A DNA stretch of 64,000 nucleotides, from contig JACTNA010000033.1 of NCBI GenBank assembly GCA_014584315.1, positions 1 to 64,000 on the forward strand, in the 5' to 3' direction. This DNA is from Planctomycetota bacterium (GTDB lineage: Bacteria; Planctomycetota; Phycisphaerae; Phycisphaerales; UBA1924). Numbering within the stretch: position 1 is the first letter of the stretch; every line of letters starts with the position of its first letter. The notes beneath the pieces are model-generated. The model was not told where the DNA came from. It made no database searches and saw only the letters and a list, made by a program, of their open reading frames with translations. This document shows positions 60,319 to 64,000 of the stretch, piece after piece. The position numbers and the translations under genes were made by a program.

Positions 60319-61068
60319 GTGCTCTCCTCGATGACCACCAGTTTCATCGCCCGCCTGCGCGCCAACGACCAGGCCGCGTGGTTCGAGTTGTGGGAGACCT
60401 TCGGCCCCGTCGTTCGCGCCCAACTCACACGCTGGGGGGGCGGTCGGATCGGGCACGAGACCGTCCGCGACCTCTCGCAGGAGACCCTCGCCGCCCTCTC
60501 CGACTCGATCGACCGCTACGACCCCGCCCGCGGCGCCCGCTTCAGCACCTGGCTGCTCGCCATCGCCAAGCACGTCCTCGGCGACGAGATGGACCGGCGC
60601 ATGGCCATGAAGCGCGGCGGCGGACGAACGGCCGCGTCCCTCGACGAGGCCTGGATGGCAGGCTCATCCGCCATCGGCGCGGACGACGCCTACGAGGCCG
60701 CCGTCTTCGGCGCCAAGGTCGAGGCCGCCATCCGCCAGGTCCAGAAAGAGTGCGACTTCACCGACTTCTCCATCTACCGGATGCGGGTGCTCGACGGCAC
60801 GAGCGGCAAGGACGTGGCCGCCGCGATCGGCGTCAGCGAGCCAACCGTCAGCCGGCGGCTGGCGAAGGTGCGCGACGCCCTGCGCCGCCGGATCGCGGAG
60901 GCCGTGGAGACCTACTCCTTCACCGAGGCCGAGCGGACCGAGCCGCGCCGAAACGGGCTGGACCTCGATCCGAACAAGGCCGACGACGCCCTCTTCGACG
61001 AGGCCGTCGCCGAGATTTACCACCGCCAGATGGACCTTCGGCGGTTGGACGAGCAGGCCGCTCGATAG
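60319..61068 (+). CDS. ECF-family RNA polymerase sigma factor
   Basis: 249 residues from GTG 60319, 7 nt after AAGGAG. Region 2 (AAWFELWETFGPVVRAQLTRWGG...LSQETLAALSDSIDRYDPARGARFSTWLLAIAKHVLGDEMDRR) and region 4 (DFTDFSIYRMRVLDGTSGKDVAAAIGVSEPTVSRRLAKVRDALRR) match planctomycete ECF factors. A C-terminal ~45-residue tail follows. No anti-sigma gene is visible, but a membrane Ser/Thr kinase gene starts 38 bp downstream, the usual partner for this ECF group. Confidence 0.93.
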   Translation: MLSSMTTSFIARLRANDQAAWFELWETFGPVVRAQLTRWGGGRIGHETVRDLSQETLAALSDSIDRYDPARGARFSTWLLAIAKHVLGDEMDRRMAMKRGGGRTAASLDEAWMAGSSAIGADDAYEAAVFGAKVEAAIRQVQKECDFTDFSIYRMRVLDGTSGKDVAAAIGVSEPTVSRRLAKVRDALRRRIAEAVETYSFTEAERTEPRRNGLDLDPNKADDALFDEAVAEIYHRQMDLRRLDEQAAR

Positions 61069-61106
61069 GACGCCGACGAGACGCCCGCAGGGGCAGGAGC
61101 GAAGGT

Positions 61107-63392
61107 ATGGCCGGGCCTGGGGTGCTGCTGGTGCTGCTGGGGGCGGTCGTGGGCATCGTGCTCCTCGTGCTGCTCGTCATGTACGTCGTCGTGCCGATCT
61201 TCAAGGGCTTCGGCTGGCTGGTCCGCCACGTCTTCGCGTTCATCGGCGGCGAGATCCGCGATGCCCTGCGCCTCATCGGCGCCCTCGTCACCGCCGTCGT
61301 CTTCGCCTTCCTCGTCATCGCCAACGTGGTCATCGGCCGCTGGTCGGCGGCCGCGCACTTCGGCCGCGCCATCCAGGCCGAGATGGGCGCGGGCGGCTCG
61401 TGCATCTACCGCATCCTCGTCGGGCACCCGGCCCGGTTCCTCTGCCTGAACTCGCTCGTGGACGGGCTCGAGCGCCGCCTCCCCGAGGTCGTCGCCGCGG
61501 CGCCCACCGCCGACACGCCCTCGCGCCGCACCGGCAAGTTCGAGGGCTATGTCATCGTCGGCTCGCTCCCCGGCGGCGGTTCGGGCGGGAAGTTGTACGT
61601 CGCCGAGCCGGACGAGATCCGCCGCGCCGCCTTCGCGCGCCAGGGCATCGACGACGTGGACCAGGTCGTCATCAAGTCCTTCAGCCTCCAGGACGGCTCC
61701 AGCCTGCCGCAGATCGTGCGCGAGAGCCGCGCCCTGGACGCCGCCAAGAAACTCGGCCTGGTGCTCGACCACGAACTGACGCCCGAACGCTTCTACTACG
61801 TGATGCGGTACGTCCCCGGCGAGCCGCTCAGCCTCGTCACGCAGAAACTCCACGCCCGCGCGCCCGCCGAGGGACTCACCAACCCGCAGTTGCACGAGGC
61901 GCTCGGCTACCTCGCCTCGCTGCTCGGCACCCTGGACCGCTACCACCGCGGCGGGCTGTGGCACAAGGACGTCAAGCCGGACAACATCATCGTTCACGGG
62001 CGCGAGGCCCATCTCGTCGACTTCGGCCTGCTCACGCCCATCCGCTCGGCGATGACGCTGACCACGCACGGCACCGAGTACTTCCGCGACCCCGAACTGG
62101 TCCGCATGGCGCTGCGCGGCGTGAAGGTCCACCAGGTCGACGGCGCGAAGTTCGACGTCTACGCCGCCGGCGCGGTGCTCTACGCCGTCGTCGAGAACTC
62201 CTTCCCCGCGCACGGCGCGCTGAGCCAGATCTCGCGCCGCTGCCCCGAGGCCGTGCGCTGGATCGTCCGCCGGGCGATGGCGGACTACGACAAGCGCTAC
62301 CCCACCGCGGCCGCGATGCTCGACGATATCCGGTTCGTCGCCGCCGCCACCGATCCCTTCGCGGTGCGCCCCGCGGACCTGCCGAGCATGCGCGGCGTCG
62401 AAGGCGACGCGCATCAGGCGATCCGGCACGAGGAGGAGGAACTGGTTTTCGCGGGCGCTGTCGCTGCATCGCACTCGCGCCACGCACGCCCCGACGCATC
62501 GCCGGGCTTCGCCCCCGCCCCCCCCGGGCCGCCTCAGCGGCGTTCGCGCCCGCGCTTGCGCGTGACGAACTGGTGGAGCGGTGAGTACGTCGTCTCGCCG
62601 GACGAACCCGTGCGCGCCGCCGGCACGCCTCGCCCGCATTCGCCGCAGCGGCCCGCGCGCCCCCGGGTGCAGCGGGCCCCCGCGCAGCAGCAACTGGCCA
62701 GCGCGCGCGCCCGCGTCGAGGCCGCCCGCACCCGGGCCGCCAAGCGCATCGGCGCTCGCCCCCCCGCGTCCGCCCCCGCGCGGTTCAACAACGGCGTCAA
62801 CCCCGGCGTCGCCGTGGCGCTCTTCCTCTTCCTGGCGGCGTGCGTCGGCCTTGTCGCGGTGATGTTCTCCATCGCGCAATCGAACCGGGGGATCATGGTG
62901 TCCACGAACGACGCGGACGCGCCCGGCACGATCGTCCCGCACCCGCCGCTGCCGCCCCCATTGCCGGCGTTCGCCCCAGTGCCCGTCGAGGGTGCGCGCC
63001 TGCTCGTCGTGAGCGACCTGCTCCCGCCGCTTGACGACTCGACCCGCGCTCGAATCGCCGCCGTGCTCGCGTCATTCGCCTCGACGGGCGTGGACATCCT
63101 CGGCGCCGCCGCCGACGCCGATGCCGAGGCGGACACCGCCGACCTCGATCTCGCGGCCGCCGTCCGCCTCGTGCGCGGCCAGTCGCCCCTGGACTCGCCC
63201 GACGCCGCCGCCGCCATCGAGTCATGGCTCGCCACCTCGCCCGACGCCGACGCCGTCCTCTGGCTCAGCCCGCTGACCGACGGCGCTCGCTCCGGCCCCG
63301 AGGCGCGCCTCTTCGTCGCCCCGCGCGGCGAGGAGTGGTCGGCCTGGTCACGCTCCGCGCTCGAAGCGATCGACGCGATCCTCGCACGCTGA
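61107..63392 (+). CDS. Membrane Ser/Thr protein kinase
   Basis: 761 residues. Two N-terminal helices (VLLVLLGAVVGIVLLVLLVMYVVVPIF; IGALVTAVVFAFLVIANVVIG), a protein kinase domain at ~130-430 and a third helix at ~573-595. Kinase motifs: VVIKS (Lys190), LWHKDVKPDNIIV (catalytic Asp288), LVDFGLLTP (Asp305), GTEYFRDPEL and DVYAAGAVLYAVV. The HRD Arg is replaced by Lys. After the last helix comes a C-terminal domain of ~160 residues of unknown type. It follows the ECF sigma gene by 38 bp, so the pair is probably one transcript in which the kinase reports a signal to the sigma factor. Confidence 0.88.
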   Translation: MAGPGVLLVLLGAVVGIVLLVLLVMYVVVPIFKGFGWLVRHVFAFIGGEIRDALRLIGALVTAVVFAFLVIANVVIGRWSAAAHFGRAIQAEMGAGGSCIYRILVGHPARFLCLNSLVDGLERRLPEVVAAAPTADTPSRRTGKFEGYVIVGSLPGGGSGGKLYVAEPDEIRRAAFARQGIDDVDQVVIKSFSLQDGSSLPQIVRESRALDAAKKLGLVLDHELTPERFYYVMRYVPGEPLSLVTQKLHARAPAEGLTNPQLHEALGYLASLLGTLDRYHRGGLWHKDVKPDNIIVHGREAHLVDFGLLTPIRSAMTLTTHGTEYFRDPELVRMALRGVKVHQVDGAKFDVYAAGAVLYAVVENSFPAHGALSQISRRCPEAVRWIVRRAMADYDKRYPTAAAMLDDIRFVAAATDPFAVRPADLPSMRGVEGDAHQAIRHEEEELVFAGAVAASHSRHARPDASPGFAPAPPGPPQRRSRPRLRVTNWWSGEYVVSPDEPVRAAGTPRPHSPQRPARPRVQRAPAQQQLASARARVEAARTRAAKRIGARPPASAPARFNNGVNPGVAVALFLFLAACVGLVAVMFSIAQSNRGIMVSTNDADAPGTIVPHPPLPPPLPAFAPVPVEGARLLVVSDLLPPLDDSTRARIAAVLASFASTGVDILGAAADADAEADTADLDLAAAVRLVRGQSPLDSPDAAAAIESWLATSPDADAVLWLSPLTDGARSGPEARLFVAPRGEEWSAWSRSALEAIDAILAR

Positions 63393-63400
63393 CGCCGCGG

Positions 63401-64000
63401 TCATTCCCCGCCCGACACCCTCACCAGCGTCTCCAGCGTCTCGCGCGCCCGCCCCGTGTCCACCGCCTCCGCGGCGAGCGACAGCCCCTCACCCAGCGAG
63501 GCCGCCGCGTCCGCCACCAGCAGCGCCGCCGCCGCGTTCAGCAGCGTGATGTCCCGCTTCGCCCCCGACTCGCCCGCCAGCACGGCGCGCACGGCCGCCG
63601 CGGCGTCCTCGACGCTCCCGACCCGCAGGTCGTCGACGCGGGCGGGAGCCAGGCCGAGCGTGCGTGCGTCCAACTCCTCAACGCGCACGCCCCCCCCCGA
63701 GACGAACGCCATGATCGTCGGCGCGGTCGTCGTCAGTTCGTCCATGCCGTCGCGCCCGTGCGCCACGATCGCCCGCTCCGCGCCCAGGCCCGCGAGCGCC
63801 TCGGCGATCAGCGGCACGAGCCGCGCCTCGTAGACGCCGATCACCTGCCGCCGCGCCCCCGCCGGGTTCGTCAGCGGGCCGAGGAGGTTGAAGATCGTCG
63901 GGAATCCCAACGACCGCCGCGGCCCCACGGCGTGCCGCATCGCCGGGTGGTGGTGGATGGCGAAGCAGAAGCAGACGCCCGCCTCCGCCAGGCAGCGCGA
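63401..64000 (-). CDS. trpD: Anthranilate phosphoribosyltransferase, 3' part
   Basis: Partial: the window edge cuts the 5' end, leaving ~199 C-terminal residues. TrpD motifs: HHHPAMRHAVGPRRSLGFPTIFNLLGPLTNPAGARRQVIGVY and HGRDGMDELTTTAPT. Transfers the phosphoribosyl group to anthranilate in tryptophan synthesis. Its stop is 8 bp from the end of the convergent kinase gene. A run of nine C (63690-63698) encodes the Gly triplet in the middle. Confidence 0.92.
   Translation of the reverse strand, partial: SRCLAEAGVCFCFAIHHHPAMRHAVGPRRSLGFPTIFNLLGPLTNPAGARRQVIGVYEARLVPLIAEALAGLGAERAIVAHGRDGMDELTTTAPTIMAFVSGGGVRVEELDARTLGLAPARVDDLRVGSVEDAAAAVRAVLAGESGAKRDITLLNAAAALLVADAAASLGEGLSLAAEAVDTGRARETLETLVRVSGGE

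Overview
The window is one contiguous piece of a GC-rich bacterial chromosome, most likely from the Planctomycetota and probably class Phycisphaerae (inference). Pointers to this are the DUF58 / BatA-VWA / VWA / DUF4175-like / alpha-alpha-toroid gene cluster, an ECF sigma factor next to a Ser/Thr kinase, a full flagellar rod-hook-filament locus with CsrA and FliW, mreBCD, and short palindromic intergenic repeats. Most genes are on the minus strand.

Layout. 1-2550 looks like the right end of an integrated element: a HARE-HTH protein with a small partner gene, an HhH-glycosylase-like gene, a wrecked ParB/DNA-methylase fusion, and a 28-bp copy of the 3' end of tmRNA (ssrA) at 2521-2548. 2780-15414 (minus) is an envelope or surface-protein cluster (DUF58, BatA-VWA, VWA, DUF4175-like, a secreted coiled-coil protein, a toroid protein, a NPCBM-like protein). 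15455-20098 holds single housekeeping genes (PhzF, homogentisate-dioxygenase-like, mscL, gmhA, xerC/D-like). 20376-22052 is a visibly AT-richer, translationally coupled three-gene cassette: a MauE-like membrane protein, a ten-cysteine secreted peptide and a membrane-anchored unknown. 22422-36168 (minus) is flagellar: flgF, flgG, flgA, flgH, flgI, flgJ-like, flgN, flgK, flgL, fliW, csrA and two flagellins. 36300-49192 carries pgi, ppa, a LOG protein, a giant AsmA-like protein, a TIM-barrel lipoprotein, a thioesterase, a GNAT enzyme, a membrane protein and a B12-binding radical-SAM protein. 49293-53070 is a Gld-type ABC exporter, followed by a PAS-GAF-REC protein, a GlmU-like enzyme, mreD-mreC-mreB, a coiled-coil protein, an ECF sigma factor plus kinase, and the 3' part of trpD.

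Regulation. Many monocistronic genes have a TAnnnT hexamer only 5-8 nt before the start codon, which implies leaderless transcripts. The clearest case is the cassette promoter, TTGACC-17 nt-TATTCT-6 nt-ATG. Both flagellin genes share the 9-mer CACGGAGGA over their ribosome binding sites, a probable CsrA target in a CsrA/FliW/flagellin circuit. Tandem stop/start overlaps (ATGA or GTGA) couple many neighbouring genes.

Most attractive leads: the MauE/Cys-rich peptide cassette with a 13-G tract in its first gene (possible phase variation), the ssrA-bounded element end with its dead methylase, the leaderless promoter signature, and the hairpin repeats sharing a GGA/TCC loop.
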